From assembly GCA_951800645.1 (NCBI GenBank), contig CATOIK010000010.1, positions 1-64,000 of the forward strand: a stretch of DNA of 64,000 nucleotides, in the 5' to 3' direction. Under the pieces are notes generated by a model. That model did not search any database. It had not been told where the DNA came from and saw only the letters and a program-made list of their open reading frames with translations. This DNA is from an uncultured Eubacteriales bacterium. Lineage in GTDB: Bacteria > Bacillota > Clostridia > Lachnospirales > Lachnospiraceae. A program made the position numbers and the translations under genes. Positions 25,246 through 34,342 of the stretch are shown piece after piece; positions within the stretch are counted from its first letter, which is position 1, and every line of letters starts with the position of its first letter.

Positions 25246-27102
25246 ATGAGAAGATCAGGAAAGAAACTGATTTCCGTATTGCTGGCAGCAGCTATGGTAC
25301 TGTCTTTAGCAGGATGCGGAAGTAAGAAGGCAGACGCTACTACCGCAGCAGCTACGGAAGCGGCGTCCACCGAGGCTACTACTGCAGCAGAGGAGACTAC
25401 CGGAGCTGAAACAGCAGAGAGCCAGCAGGCTGATATTGTAGTGATCGGCGCTGGCGGCGCAGGTATGACTGCAGCAATTCAGGCAGTACAGGACGGCGCA
25501 ACGGATGTTATCGTTCTGGAGAAGATGCCGATTACCGGAGGGAACACCACTCGTTCTACCGGCGGCCTTAACGCAGCGGCTACCAAGTACCAGGAGGCAG
25601 ACGGTATCGAAGATTCCATCGAGCTGTTTGTGGAAGACACCATGAAGGGCGGCAAGGACATCAACGATAAGGATCTGGTTACTGTAATGGCAGAGAATTC
25701 TGCAGCAGCAGTAGACTGGGTAAACGAAATTGGCGGCGATTTAAGTGTTGTAGGTATGTTCGGCGGCGCAAGCGTGAAGCGTATTCACAGACCGTCTGAC
25801 ACCTCTGCAGTAGGCCCTATGTTAGTAAAGACCCTGAACGCAAAGCTGGCAGAGCTGAATGTTCCGGTTCTGTTAGAGACTGAGGCAACTGAGATCAAGG
25901 TTGATGAGAACGGCGCAGTATGCGGCGTTGTAGCTGAGGACAAGGATGGCAATGTAATGAACATCGACTGTACCGCAGTGATTCTGGCTACCGGCGGTTT
26001 TGGCGCTAACGGCGTTATGGTTGAGTCTTATAAGCCGGAGCTGAAGGGCTTTGGCACCACCAACCATGCAGGCGCTACCGGCGACGGTATGGTTATGGCT
26101 ACCGCTATTGGCGCAGCTACGGTAGATGTGGAGCAGATTCAGACTCATCCTACCGTTCATCCGGAGACCCAGACTATGTACACCGAGGGCGTACGCGGCA
26201 ACGGCGCAATCCTGGTAAACAAAGAGGGCAAGCGTTTTGTAGACGAGCTGGAGACCCGTGACGTGGTTTCTGCAGCTATTCTGGAGCAGACCGACGGTCA
26301 GTGCTATCTGGTATTCGATCAGGCAGTAAGAGACAGCCTGGCAGCCATTGAGTCCTACATCAAGGCTGGCATTGTAACTGAGGCAGATACTCCGGAGGAG
26401 TTAGGCCAGGCAATCGGTATTGACGGCGCAGCATTAGGCGAAACCCTGGCAGCCTATGCAGGTTACCAGGCAGCAGGAAATGACGAGGAGTTTGGCCGGG
26501 AGAGCATGGAGCTTCCCCTGGATCAGCCTAAGTATTACGCAGCACTGTGCGCACCGGCAATCCACCATACCATGGGCGGTGTAAAGATCAATACCAACTG
26601 TGAAGTTATGAATGAGGAAGGCAATGTAATCCCTGGCCTCTTTGCAGCAGGTGAGGTAACCGGCGGCGTTCACGGCGCAAACCGTCTGGGCGGCAATGCT
26701 GTAACCGATATTGTAGTATTTGGCCGCATTGCAGGTACTGCAGCAGAGGATTATGTGGCAGCAAACGGCGGCCACACCGAGGCTGAGATTACCGCAGCAG
26801 CAGGCGGACAGACCGCAGCTCCGGAAGTACAGGGCAATTACAAAGACGGCGTTTACACCGGAACTGGCAAGGGCAATAACGGCGACATCACCGTAGAGGT
26901 TACGGTTGAGGGCGGCAACATCGTATCTGTTGCTCTGACTGAGCACGGCGAGACCGAGGGTATCTACGAGGCAGCAGAGAAGAATGTTGTAGAGAGCATC
27001 ATCAAGACCCAGTCTGCAGAGGTAGACGCAGTATCCGGCGCAACCAATACCAGTAAGGGTATTATGGAGGCTGTAAAGGCAGCGCTGGCTGAGGCTGAGT
27101 AA
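25246..27102 (+). CDS. Lipoprotein flavocytochrome c/fumarate reductase-like oxidoreductase with FMN-binding domain
   Basis: 618 residues from ATG 25246 (GGGGAGG upstream). Lipobox LSLAGCGSKK, a Thr/Ala/Glu-rich spacer, then the FAD-binding domain: DIVVIGAGGAGMTAAIQAVQ, ITGGNTTRSTGG, ILATGGFGAN, HTMGGVKINTN and GANRLGGNAVTDIVVFG. The C-terminal ~80 residues are an FMN-binding domain whose VDAVSGATNTSKGI supplies the threonine for covalent FMN. This layout is typical of extracellular flavin reductases that pass electrons to fumarate, urocanate or other enoates. Acceptor unknown. Heavy use of a few codons suggests high expression. Confidence 0.9.
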   Translation: MRRSGKKLISVLLAAAMVLSLAGCGSKKADATTAAATEAASTEATTAAEETTGAETAESQQADIVVIGAGGAGMTAAIQAVQDGATDVIVLEKMPITGGNTTRSTGGLNAAATKYQEADGIEDSIELFVEDTMKGGKDINDKDLVTVMAENSAAAVDWVNEIGGDLSVVGMFGGASVKRIHRPSDTSAVGPMLVKTLNAKLAELNVPVLLETEATEIKVDENGAVCGVVAEDKDGNVMNIDCTAVILATGGFGANGVMVESYKPELKGFGTTNHAGATGDGMVMATAIGAATVDVEQIQTHPTVHPETQTMYTEGVRGNGAILVNKEGKRFVDELETRDVVSAAILEQTDGQCYLVFDQAVRDSLAAIESYIKAGIVTEADTPEELGQAIGIDGAALGETLAAYAGYQAAGNDEEFGRESMELPLDQPKYYAALCAPAIHHTMGGVKINTNCEVMNEEGNVIPGLFAAGEVTGGVHGANRLGGNAVTDIVVFGRIAGTAAEDYVAANGGHTEAEITAAAGGQTAAPEVQGNYKDGVYTGTGKGNNGDITVEVTVEGGNIVSVALTEHGETEGIYEAAEKNVVESIIKTQSAEVDAVSGATNTSKGIMEAVKAALAEAE

Positions 27103-27125
27103 AAAAGCAATAAAACAGAGAAATA

Positions 27126-27161
27126 AAAACCTTCAAGCTGACTCAGATTGAAGGTTTTTTC
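27126..27161 (+). terminator. Rho-independent terminator
   Basis: AAAACCTTCAA (27126-27136) pairs with TTGAAGGTTTT (27148-27158), T tract to 27160. Confidence 0.85.
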
Positions 27162-27162
27162 T

Positions 27163-27200
27163 ATATCATAAAACGCTCCGCGGGATGCCCGCGATGATAT
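27163..27200. repeat. Nested palindrome behind a terminator
   Basis: ATATCAT / ATGATAT enclose a second hairpin GCGGG ATG CCCGC. It shares AAAACGCTCCG with the sequence just after the repeat at 51981, and again begins right after a terminator T tract, so it may be a related repeat module. Confidence 0.5.
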
Positions 27201-27230
27201 GCAAAAGTTTTAAAAAAGCAGGAATGAAAG

Positions 27231-27941
27231 CTACCGCTTCACTTCAAATTTATACCCAATCCCCCACACTGTAGTCAGGGCCCAGTTGGCGTGATCTTTG
27301 ATCTTTTCCCGCAGCCGTTTAATATGTACATCTACTGTGCGGGTGTCGCCGATGTACTCATAGCCCCAGATGTGGTCTAAAAGCTGCTCTCTGGTAAATA
27401 CCTGGTTGGGAGAGGAAGCCAGGAAGTATAAAAGCTCCAGCTCTTTTGGCGGCATCTCCACGGGGCGGCCGCAGTAGGTGACGGAGTAGTTGGTTAGGTT
27501 TACGATCAGGTCCGGATATTCCACATAGTCTCCCTGAGGCGTCTGAGCCGGCAGGGAAGATGCAGGAGCAGTCTGATAGCGGCGCAGGACTGCTTTTACG
27601 CGGGCTACCAGTTCTTTGGAGTCAAAGGGCTTGATAATATAGTCATCTGCGCCCAGCTCCAGTCCCAGCACCTTGTCAAAGATTTCTCCCTTGGCGGACA
27701 GCATGATGATGGGAACCTGGGAAGCCGCCCGCAGCTCCCGGCAGACCTGGTAGCCGTCTATGCCTGGAAGCATTAGGTCCAGAAGTATCAGGTTCGGCTT
27801 GAAAATGGGGAACTGCTTTAAGGCCTCCTCTCCATCCAGAACCATTTTTGTTTCAAAACATTCTTTGGTTAAGTAAAGAGAGATCAGCTCTGCAATATTC
27901 TCATCGTCGTCTACAATTAAAATCCGCTGTTTTTCAGCCAT
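27231..27941 (-). CDS. OmpR/PhoB-family response regulator
   Basis: 236 residues. Receiver domain with acidic pocket VDDDEN, phospho-acceptor Asp55 in LLDLMLPG and Lys104 in YIIKPF; C-terminal winged helix with PPKELELLYFLASSPN, FTREQLLDHIWG and RTVDVHIKRLREKI. No histidine kinase lies beside it, so it is an orphan here. It sits 48 bases downstream of mutS2 on the same strand and may be read from the same transcript; ATG 27941 has AGGAGGA upstream. Confidence 0.93.
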   Translation of the reverse strand: MAEKQRILIVDDDENIAELISLYLTKECFETKMVLDGEEALKQFPIFKPNLILLDLMLPGIDGYQVCRELRAASQVPIIMLSAKGEIFDKVLGLELGADDYIIKPFDSKELVARVKAVLRRYQTAPASSLPAQTPQGDYVEYPDLIVNLTNYSVTYCGRPVEMPPKELELLYFLASSPNQVFTREQLLDHIWGYEYIGDTRTVDVHIKRLREKIKDHANWALTTVWGIGYKFEVKR

Positions 27942-27989
27942 GTGTTGTCGTCCTCCTCTTGTTGTGATAGCGAATTGTTGCCTGAAATT

Positions 27990-30380
27990 TTACTTAAACA
28001 CTACAATAGTTACACCGGCGTCGCCTTCACCGAACTCTGCCAAGTGGAATTCCTTTACATTCTTTAACTTCTTCAGATGCTTGTGGATGCCGGCCCGCAG
28101 AGCGCCGGTTCCTTTTCCGTGAACGACCCGCACCTGTCCTAAGTGGGCGATGCAGGCGTCGTCCAGATATTTGTCCAGAACTGCTACGGCCTCGTCTACT
28201 GTCATGCCCAGCAGATTGATTTCCGGGGAGACAGAGGCGGATTTAGACATTTTGATGCTGCTGCTTCCGCTTCCTTTTCTCCGGTTTTCCAGTCCGGGGC
28301 CGCTGATGGAATTTTCCTGAACCAGCTCCAGATCATTTATGTTGACCTTGGACCGGAGAATGCCCATCTGGACAAACAGGTTTCCGTTTGTATCCGGCAG
28401 AGAGCTGACGGTGCCGTTTAAGTTGAGAGAAAGCACCCTGACGCCGTCTCCCAGCTTTAAGGCCTTGGGATTGATGGCCTTGCGGGGTTTTACATCCTGC
28501 TTGATAGACAGGTTTCCGTCTACTTTTTTCAGGTTTTCCCGCAGCCTGGCCCGCTCTGCTTCCAGGGCTTTGGCGTCTATGCCGGAGGCGGCAGCCAGCT
28601 TGTTGATGTTTTTCACTGTCTGGTCTGCAGTTTCCTTGGCTTCCCGAAGAATTTGCTGAGCTTCTTCATTGGCACGGCGGATGATCTTGTCCCGGCGCTC
28701 GTCAAACCGCTCGTTCTTCTGCTCTAAGCTGGCTTTCAGCCGTGCAATTTCTGTCTTGTAGGACTGGATTTCCTGCCGTTCCTTTTCAATGATAACCCGG
28801 CTTTCCTCCAGGTGGCTGATAATGTCCTCAAAGGTTTCGTCCTCTGCCTCAATGCGGCTCTTGGCGTCGTCTATGATGTAGTCCGGTAAGCCCAGCTTTT
28901 TGGAAATAGCGAAAGCATTACTCTTTCCGGGGATGCCGATTAAGAGCCGGTAGGTAGGCCGCAAAGTCTGCACATCAAATTCGCAGCAGGCGTTTTCCAC
29001 GCCGGGGGTGCTTAAGGCATAAACTTTTAACTCGCTGTAGTGGGTGGTAGCCATGGTGCGGCACTTCATATTATGAAGGAAGTTTAAAATAGCCATAGCC
29101 AGAGCAGCGCCTTCTGTAGGGTCTGTTCCAGCGCCCAGCTCGTCAAACAGGCAGAGGGACCGGCTGTCTGCTTTCCCTAAAATGTCCACAATATTAGTCA
29201 TGTGGGCGGAAAAGGTACTTAAGCTCTGCTCGATGCTCTGCTCGTCTCCGATGTCAGCAAATACTTCCTCAAATACGGCCAGTTCCGAACCTTCAAAAGC
29301 AGGGATGTGAAGTCCTGCCTGACCCATCAGAGTAAACAGGCCTACGGTTTTTAAGGAAACGGTTTTACCGCCGGTGTTGGGGCCGGTGACGATTAAAAGA
29401 TCAAAGTCTCTGCCCAGCCAGACGGTAATGGGAACCACCTTCTGAGGATCCAGAAGGGGATGTCTGCCGTCCTTAACATGGATGCGGCCCTGGGTGTTGA
29501 ACTTAGGCTCGCTGCATTTGTAGCGGCGGGACAAGGCTGCTCTGGCAAAGATAAAATCCAACTGGGAAAGCAGTTCTAAATCCATAGCCAGGGCTTCTGT
29601 ATATGGAGCCAGTTCGTTGCTTAAGGATGCCAGTACCGCCTCAATTTCCTTTTGTTCTTCGATTTCCAGGGAGCGCAGCTCGTTGTTTAACTGAATGACA
29701 GCCATCGGCTCAATAAATAAGGTGGAGCCGGTGGCAGACTGGTCGTGAACCATGCCGTTTACCTGGGATTTGTACTCCGCCTTTACCGGCAGGCAGTAGC
29801 GGCCGTCCCGCATGGTGATGACTGCGTCCTGCAGGTAGCTGCGGCTGGAGTTCAGCACGCTGTTTAAGGCGGTGTGAATCCGGTCGCCTACGGTCTTCAT
29901 GGAGCGGCGCACCCGGCGCAGTCCAGGGCTGGCGTCATCGCTGATTTCTTCTTCGGAAAGAATGCAGCGCTTGATCTCTGTGTTGGCCGGAGTCAGCGGT
30001 TCTAAGGAGCGGAACATTTCGTCTAAGGAATCGTCCGGAAATTCTTCGGATTCCTCGTGTCTGCCATAGGCCTTGGCTCGAGCCGCCACTGTTAAAAGGG
30101 AGCTGATGGATAAAAGCTCCTGAATGCTTAAGGCGCTGCCGATTTCCAGCCGTTTTAAAGAGTCCCGGATGTCCCGGACGCCGGAAAAGGAAAGGCTTCC
30201 TTTCATACGCACCCGTGCGGCGGCGTCTGTGGTTTCTGTCTGGGCTGCTAAAATCTGACTGTAATCTGTCATAGGCAGAAGGTTCCGGCAAAGAAGCTTG
30301 CCGGGAGCCGAAGCGGCGTATTCTGTCAGTTGGGCGATGATTTTGTCATATTCTAATGTTTTTAATACCTTTGCGTTCAT
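27990..30380 (-). CDS. mutS2: MutS2 endonuclease/ribosome-rescue ATPase
   Basis: 796 residues, full length. MutS-type core with lever/clamp helices, Walker A VTGPNTGGKTVSLK (about residues 326-340), FDELGAGTDPTEG Walker B, then long coiled coils (about 510-630), a KOW-like segment, and the C-terminal Smr domain with LLGMTVDEAVAVLDKYLDD and RVVHGKGTGALR. MutS2 lacks mismatch-recognition domain I, as here. Roles known for the family are suppressing recombination and splitting collided ribosomes. Confidence 0.96.
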   Translation of the reverse strand: MNAKVLKTLEYDKIIAQLTEYAASAPGKLLCRNLLPMTDYSQILAAQTETTDAAARVRMKGSLSFSGVRDIRDSLKRLEIGSALSIQELLSISSLLTVAARAKAYGRHEESEEFPDDSLDEMFRSLEPLTPANTEIKRCILSEEEISDDASPGLRRVRRSMKTVGDRIHTALNSVLNSSRSYLQDAVITMRDGRYCLPVKAEYKSQVNGMVHDQSATGSTLFIEPMAVIQLNNELRSLEIEEQKEIEAVLASLSNELAPYTEALAMDLELLSQLDFIFARAALSRRYKCSEPKFNTQGRIHVKDGRHPLLDPQKVVPITVWLGRDFDLLIVTGPNTGGKTVSLKTVGLFTLMGQAGLHIPAFEGSELAVFEEVFADIGDEQSIEQSLSTFSAHMTNIVDILGKADSRSLCLFDELGAGTDPTEGAALAMAILNFLHNMKCRTMATTHYSELKVYALSTPGVENACCEFDVQTLRPTYRLLIGIPGKSNAFAISKKLGLPDYIIDDAKSRIEAEDETFEDIISHLEESRVIIEKERQEIQSYKTEIARLKASLEQKNERFDERRDKIIRRANEEAQQILREAKETADQTVKNINKLAAASGIDAKALEAERARLRENLKKVDGNLSIKQDVKPRKAINPKALKLGDGVRVLSLNLNGTVSSLPDTNGNLFVQMGILRSKVNINDLELVQENSISGPGLENRRKGSGSSSIKMSKSASVSPEINLLGMTVDEAVAVLDKYLDDACIAHLGQVRVVHGKGTGALRAGIHKHLKKLKNVKEFHLAEFGEGDAGVTIVVFK

Positions 30381-30786
30381 ATATAACCTCGAAACATTTA
30401 TTAAATATAGATTACTGTCGTTCGTAATAAAGGGGCAGAGGCAAAACGGAAAATTACCCCAATTATCTACGATTATAGCATGATTTCCTTAAAGGGGAAA
30501 GGCTTTCCAGGCCAGGTGGTGCAAACTTTTTTCTTAAGTTTTTAGGTTGCACATTTTTCGTGGTGACATTATAATGGAATATAACAGAGCAGGCGGCGGA
30601 GCGGCAGTTGTGGGAACAGGCGTTAAGCTCGCTTATCAGCATGTTCTTGTATTTGCCGTCCTATCGAATATTCATTGGATGCTACTTGGCCGGCTTTTGT
30701 GGGTTAAGCAGAGCGCCGCCGGAAATAAAGATACAATCGCGTCATTTACAGCAAAAGGGAGGACATGAAGTAAGGAGGGTTGTTCT
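30381..30786 (+). other. 406-base intergenic region before the PDZ gene
   Basis: It holds a good promoter (30547-30575) facing right, an inverted repeat GTGCAA (30519-30524) / TTGCAC (30547-30552) whose right arm is the -35 element, and a nested AAACTT / AAGTTT palindrome (30523-30541). The ~200-base leader contains short frames without ribosome binding sites that I do not count as genes. Confidence 0.5.
30547..30575 (+). promoter_or_regulatory. Promoter of the PDZ-protein operon
   Basis: TTGCAC (30547-30552), 17 bases, TATAAT (30570-30575). The -35 forms one arm of an inverted repeat, a likely repressor site. Confidence 0.65.
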
Positions 30787-32109
30787 ATGCCTGAAGTACA
30801 CGGTCCGAAAAACGAACAGGAGAAAAACGGGAAGCGGAACTTTATCAATGAGAAAGTAGTGCGGCAGCCATTGTCCAGGCGGCAGATGGCGAAGCGCGGC
30901 CTTGTTATGCTTTGCAGCGCAGCAGTCTGCGGAGTAGTGGCGGCAGTCAGTTTTGCGGCGGCAGTGCCTTGGGCCGAACGGATTTTTAAAGACCCGGAGA
31001 AGGAGCCGTCTCACATTTCCATTCCCAAAGATGTAATAGAAACTACAGCGCCGCCGGAAACTACGGAGGCGCCGGAGACAGAAAATCCTCAGGAGCCGCC
31101 CATAGAGGAAAAAGTTCAGTCTGCCATGGAGAATTACCGTTACACGGTAGAGGATTTGACCTCCATGATAAACAGCCTGCGGGTTCAGGCCGTCAATGCC
31201 AATAAAGGCATTGTGGTGATTCATTCCGTCCAGCAGGAGGTAGACTGGTTTAATAATGAGCTGGAAACCAGCGGTGTGTATGCGGGAGCGGTCATTGCGG
31301 AAACTGAACAGGAGATTCTGATTCTGACTCCCTGTGATGCAGTAGAGAACGACTCTATCAAGGTTACATTTGGAAACGGTCAGGATGTGAATGCCAGAAT
31401 GAAGCAGAAAGACGCCGTGTCCGGTGTGGCTGTAGTCAGTGTGGATGTCAGCCAGTTGGATAAGAGCGTGCTGCAGACCATAGAGCCGGTGCCTCTGGGA
31501 AATTCCTACATCGTGCGGGAAGGAGAGATGCTGATTGCAGTGGGAAGTCCGGCAGGAGCCGTTCATTCCATTGATTACGGCGTGGTATCCTATATCCAGA
31601 AAAATGTGCAGATGGTGGACCAGAACAGCCGTCTCATGTATGCAGATATTCTGGCGGATGCAGATAAGGGAACCTTTTTCTTAAATACATCTGGTGAGCT
31701 GGTGGGCTGGGCCGTAAGTCAGGAGGAAGACATCGGCACAAAAGAGAATATTGCAACCATGATGGGCATATCAGACAGGAAGGGAATCCTGGAACGGCTG
31801 AGTAATGGCCTGGGTGCGCCGCTTATTGGCGTGCAGGGCCAGACTGTGCCGGAGACTATGACAGAACAGGGACACCCGGCAGGGGTTTATGTGGTAAATG
31901 TGGTGCCGGACAGTCCGGCTTACGGAGCAGGGATCCAGAGCGGAGACATCATCACTGCCATAGACGGTAAGCCGCTGCTGTCCATGCGGGAGTACCAGAA
32001 TATGATGGAATCTCTGGAATGCGGCCAGCTGGTTCATATGACGGTGGAGCGCAACGGCATCTCCCAGTACACGGAGCTGGAATTTCAGGTGACTACTGGA
32101 GCCAGATAG
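30787..32109 (+). CDS. HtrA-like membrane protein with PDZ domain, catalytic triad lost
   Basis: 440 residues, TAAGGAGGG before ATG 30787. A cytoplasmic start, one membrane helix (about 40-60, LVMLCSAAVCGVVAAVSFAA), a Pro/Thr/Glu spacer, a trypsin-like double barrel (about 135-325), and a PDZ domain (about 365-430; GVYVVNVVPDSPAYGAGIQS, GDIITAIDGKPL). The fold aligns with HtrA, but all three active positions are changed: NNHV is TPCDAV, the TDLAVLK aspartate is replaced (VSGVAVV), and GNSGGPL is ADKGTFFL. So it is a pseudo-protease, perhaps a PDZ scaffold or sensor at the outer face of the membrane. Confidence 0.83.
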   Translation: MPEVHGPKNEQEKNGKRNFINEKVVRQPLSRRQMAKRGLVMLCSAAVCGVVAAVSFAAAVPWAERIFKDPEKEPSHISIPKDVIETTAPPETTEAPETENPQEPPIEEKVQSAMENYRYTVEDLTSMINSLRVQAVNANKGIVVIHSVQQEVDWFNNELETSGVYAGAVIAETEQEILILTPCDAVENDSIKVTFGNGQDVNARMKQKDAVSGVAVVSVDVSQLDKSVLQTIEPVPLGNSYIVREGEMLIAVGSPAGAVHSIDYGVVSYIQKNVQMVDQNSRLMYADILADADKGTFFLNTSGELVGWAVSQEEDIGTKENIATMMGISDRKGILERLSNGLGAPLIGVQGQTVPETMTEQGHPAGVYVVNVVPDSPAYGAGIQSGDIITAIDGKPLLSMREYQNMMESLECGQLVHMTVERNGISQYTELEFQVTTGAR

Positions 32110-32166
32110 AACATCTGGCAATGAGGGTCAAGACAGGATAGAAAAGAGACAGAAAAGGGGAAAACC

Positions 32167-33108
32167 ATGAAGTATATTGACAGCCTGCGGGAAGGCATGC
32201 GTATTTCGGAGGTGTATCTGTGTAAATCCAAGCAGATTGCACTTACTAAGTCGGGAAAGGAGTACGGAAGCCTGGTGCTGCAGGACAAAACCGGAACGGT
32301 GGACGCCAAAATCTGGGATTTGGGTTCGCCTGGGATCGGGAATTTTGAGCCGTTGGATTATGTTTGCGTGGACGCAGATGTAACCATGTTTATGAATGCA
32401 AATCAGCTGAATGTAAAGCGGATCCGCAAGGCAGATGAAGGAGAGTATGTTCCGTCGGATTACCTGCCGGTGTCCGGAAAGGACATTGGAGTGATGTACG
32501 AGGAACTGCTGGATTTGGTGGCTTCCGTGAAGAATCCGTACCTGCGCCGTTTGCTGGACGGCTATTTTGGAGAACCGGACTTTGCCAGGGCATTTCAGTT
32601 CCACAGCGCAGCCAAGAGCGTACACCACGGCTTTGTAGGCGGCCTTTTAGAGCACACTTTAAGCGTAACGAAAATGTGCAGCTATTTTGCAGAGGCTTAT
32701 CCCATGCTGAACCGGGATTTGCTGCTGACAGCGGCTATGTTCCATGACATCGGAAAGACCAGAGAGCTTTCTGCATTTCCGGAAAATGATTACACAGACG
32801 ATGGACAACTGCTGGGGCACATTATTATCGGCACAGAGATGATTGGGGAGAAGATTCGGCAGATTCCGGATTTCCCGGCTAAACTGGCGGCAGAGTTAAA
32901 ACACTGTATTTTGTCCCATCATGGGGAGCTGGAGTACGGTTCTCCCAAGAAGCCGGCTATTTTGGAGGCGCTGGCCTTAAACTTTGCAGACAATGCAGAC
33001 GCTAAGATAGAAACCATGATTGAGGTAATCAGGGGAGCCGGAGACAACAACGGATGGCTGGGTTACAACCGGCTTTTAGAGACTAATATCCGGAAAACTT
33101 CCCAATAG
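32167..33108 (+). CDS. yhaM: YhaM-like 3'-5' exoribonuclease (OB fold plus HD domain)
   Basis: 313 residues. N-terminal OB-fold nucleic-acid-binding domain (about 1-100; LVLQDKTGTVDAKIWDLG) and HD domain with HHGFVGGLLEHTLSV, MFHDIGKTREL, ILSHHGELEYGSP and a final NFADNADAKIETM. These are the motifs of YhaM, a metal-dependent 3'-5' exonuclease of Firmicutes that trims RNA and can act on DNA. Length agrees with the family. Start at 32167 with AAAGGGG upstream, 57 bases after the PDZ gene. Confidence 0.9.
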   Translation: MKYIDSLREGMRISEVYLCKSKQIALTKSGKEYGSLVLQDKTGTVDAKIWDLGSPGIGNFEPLDYVCVDADVTMFMNANQLNVKRIRKADEGEYVPSDYLPVSGKDIGVMYEELLDLVASVKNPYLRRLLDGYFGEPDFARAFQFHSAAKSVHHGFVGGLLEHTLSVTKMCSYFAEAYPMLNRDLLLTAAMFHDIGKTRELSAFPENDYTDDGQLLGHIIIGTEMIGEKIRQIPDFPAKLAAELKHCILSHHGELEYGSPKKPAILEALALNFADNADAKIETMIEVIRGAGDNNGWLGYNRLLETNIRKTSQ

Positions 33109-33151
33109 GAAAAGCAACAGAAACCAAAAAAAATTTTAGGAGGAAAGGGCG

Positions 33152-34096
33152 ATGTGCAAAAAGTGTATTGGTGTGGATGTAGGAGGGACCAGCGTAAAAC
33201 TTGGTCTGTTTGAGACTACAGGCAAGCTGCTGTTTAAATGGGAGATTCCCACCAGAAAAGAGGATGGCGGCAAGTACATCCTGGAGGATGTGGCAGTTTC
33301 CATCAGAGAGGTGCTGCGGGAGCGTTTGATTCATTTAGAGGATGTTGTCGGCATTGGCCTTGGTGTTCCAGGCCCGGTTATGCCGGATGGCAGCGTAGAG
33401 ATGTGCGTAAACCTGGGATGGAAAAATGTGAATCCCCAGCAGCAGTTAAGCAGCCTTTTAGACGGCGCCTTTGTAAAAAGCGGAAATGACGCCAATGTGG
33501 CAGCCCTGGGCGAAATGTGGCAGGGCGGCGGCATGGGATTTTCTGATATTGTAATGGTTACTTTGGGAACCGGCGTTGGCGGCGGCGTTATTATGGATGA
33601 AAAGATCATTTCCGGAAAGCATGGCCTGGCTGGAGAAATCGGCCATATTCATATCCGGGACGAGGAGACGGAGCCTTGTAATTGCGGCGGCGTAGGCTGT
33701 GTGGAGCAGGTGGCAAGCGCAACGGGAATTGCCAGAGAGGCCAGACGGAAGATGGCGGCCAGCGCAGAGCCTTCTGCCATGCGGCAGTTTGGGGACGATA
33801 TTACAGCCAAGGATGTGCTGGATGCGGCCAAGGCCGGAGATAAGCTGGCTCTGGAAGTAATGGATACGGTAGGACATTATCTTGGCCTGATGATGGCTCA
33901 GGTAGCCATGACCGTAGACCCTCAGATGTTTGTAATCGGCGGCGGCGTTTCCAAGGCAGGCCAGTTCCTGGTAGATGTGGTGAAGAAGCACTACGATGCT
34001 TTCACTCCTATTTCTACCCGGAAGGCAGTGATTGGTCTGGCGAAGCTGGGTAATGATGCTGGGATTTACGGTGCGGCCAGACTGGTATTAGGATAA
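33152..34096 (+). CDS. glcK: Glucokinase, ROK family
   Basis: 314 residues. The ROK signature is complete: ATP-binding VDVGGTSVKLGLF, catalytic KSGNDANVAALGE with its Asp, VTLGTGVGGGVI, the zinc site CNCGGVGCVE with GEIGHIHI before it, and FVIGGGVSKAG. It phosphorylates glucose with ATP to glucose 6-phosphate. No helix-turn-helix precedes the domain, so this is the enzyme and not a ROK repressor. AGGAGG precedes ATG 33152. Confidence 0.93.
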   Translation: MCKKCIGVDVGGTSVKLGLFETTGKLLFKWEIPTRKEDGGKYILEDVAVSIREVLRERLIHLEDVVGIGLGVPGPVMPDGSVEMCVNLGWKNVNPQQQLSSLLDGAFVKSGNDANVAALGEMWQGGGMGFSDIVMVTLGTGVGGGVIMDEKIISGKHGLAGEIGHIHIRDEETEPCNCGGVGCVEQVASATGIAREARRKMAASAEPSAMRQFGDDITAKDVLDAAKAGDKLALEVMDTVGHYLGLMMAQVAMTVDPQMFVIGGGVSKAGQFLVDVVKKHYDAFTPISTRKAVIGLAKLGNDAGIYGAARLVLG

Positions 34097-34117
34097 AAGC
34101 CCCATAGAATGAGGAGA

Positions 34118-34146
34118 CCCCGGTGGACTTTCGTCCAGCCGGGGCA
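34118..34146 (+). terminator. Hairpin after glcK
   Basis: CCCCGGTGGAC pairs with GTCCAGCCGGGG around TTTC. The stem is strong but the following tract (CAATTATG) is not T-rich, so termination strength is uncertain. Confidence 0.5.
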
Positions 34147-34177
34147 ATTATGAAAAATCTATGTGCAATTTGACTAT

Positions 34178-34202
34178 GAAATCAAGGCACATTCTTGATT
34201 TC
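34178..34202. promoter_or_regulatory. Inverted repeat in the region before the pyrophosphatase gene
   Basis: GAAATCAAG (34178-34186) and CTTGATTTC (34194-34202) are perfect complements around 7 bases. Further down lie GTATGT / ACATAC (34223-34247) and TTTGTA / TACAAA (34313-34329). The AT-rich 160 bases hold no clear consensus promoter. Confidence 0.35.
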
Positions 34203-34342
34203 TTATAGGAAAAGTATAAAAAATGTATGTGAACAAAATATGAACATACTGTAAACAGAATGTGAAATATCGTGCAAAAGCAATAAAAATTACGAGAATC
34301 AGGTAAAGATTTTGTATAAATTACAAATAATAAGGAGGAGTT

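Noticed and set aside
30574-30859. Short frames in the leader of the PDZ gene (30574-30768, 30608-30859)
   Set aside because: They begin at or close to the -10 element or at TTG without a binding site, and one runs into the PDZ gene in another frame.
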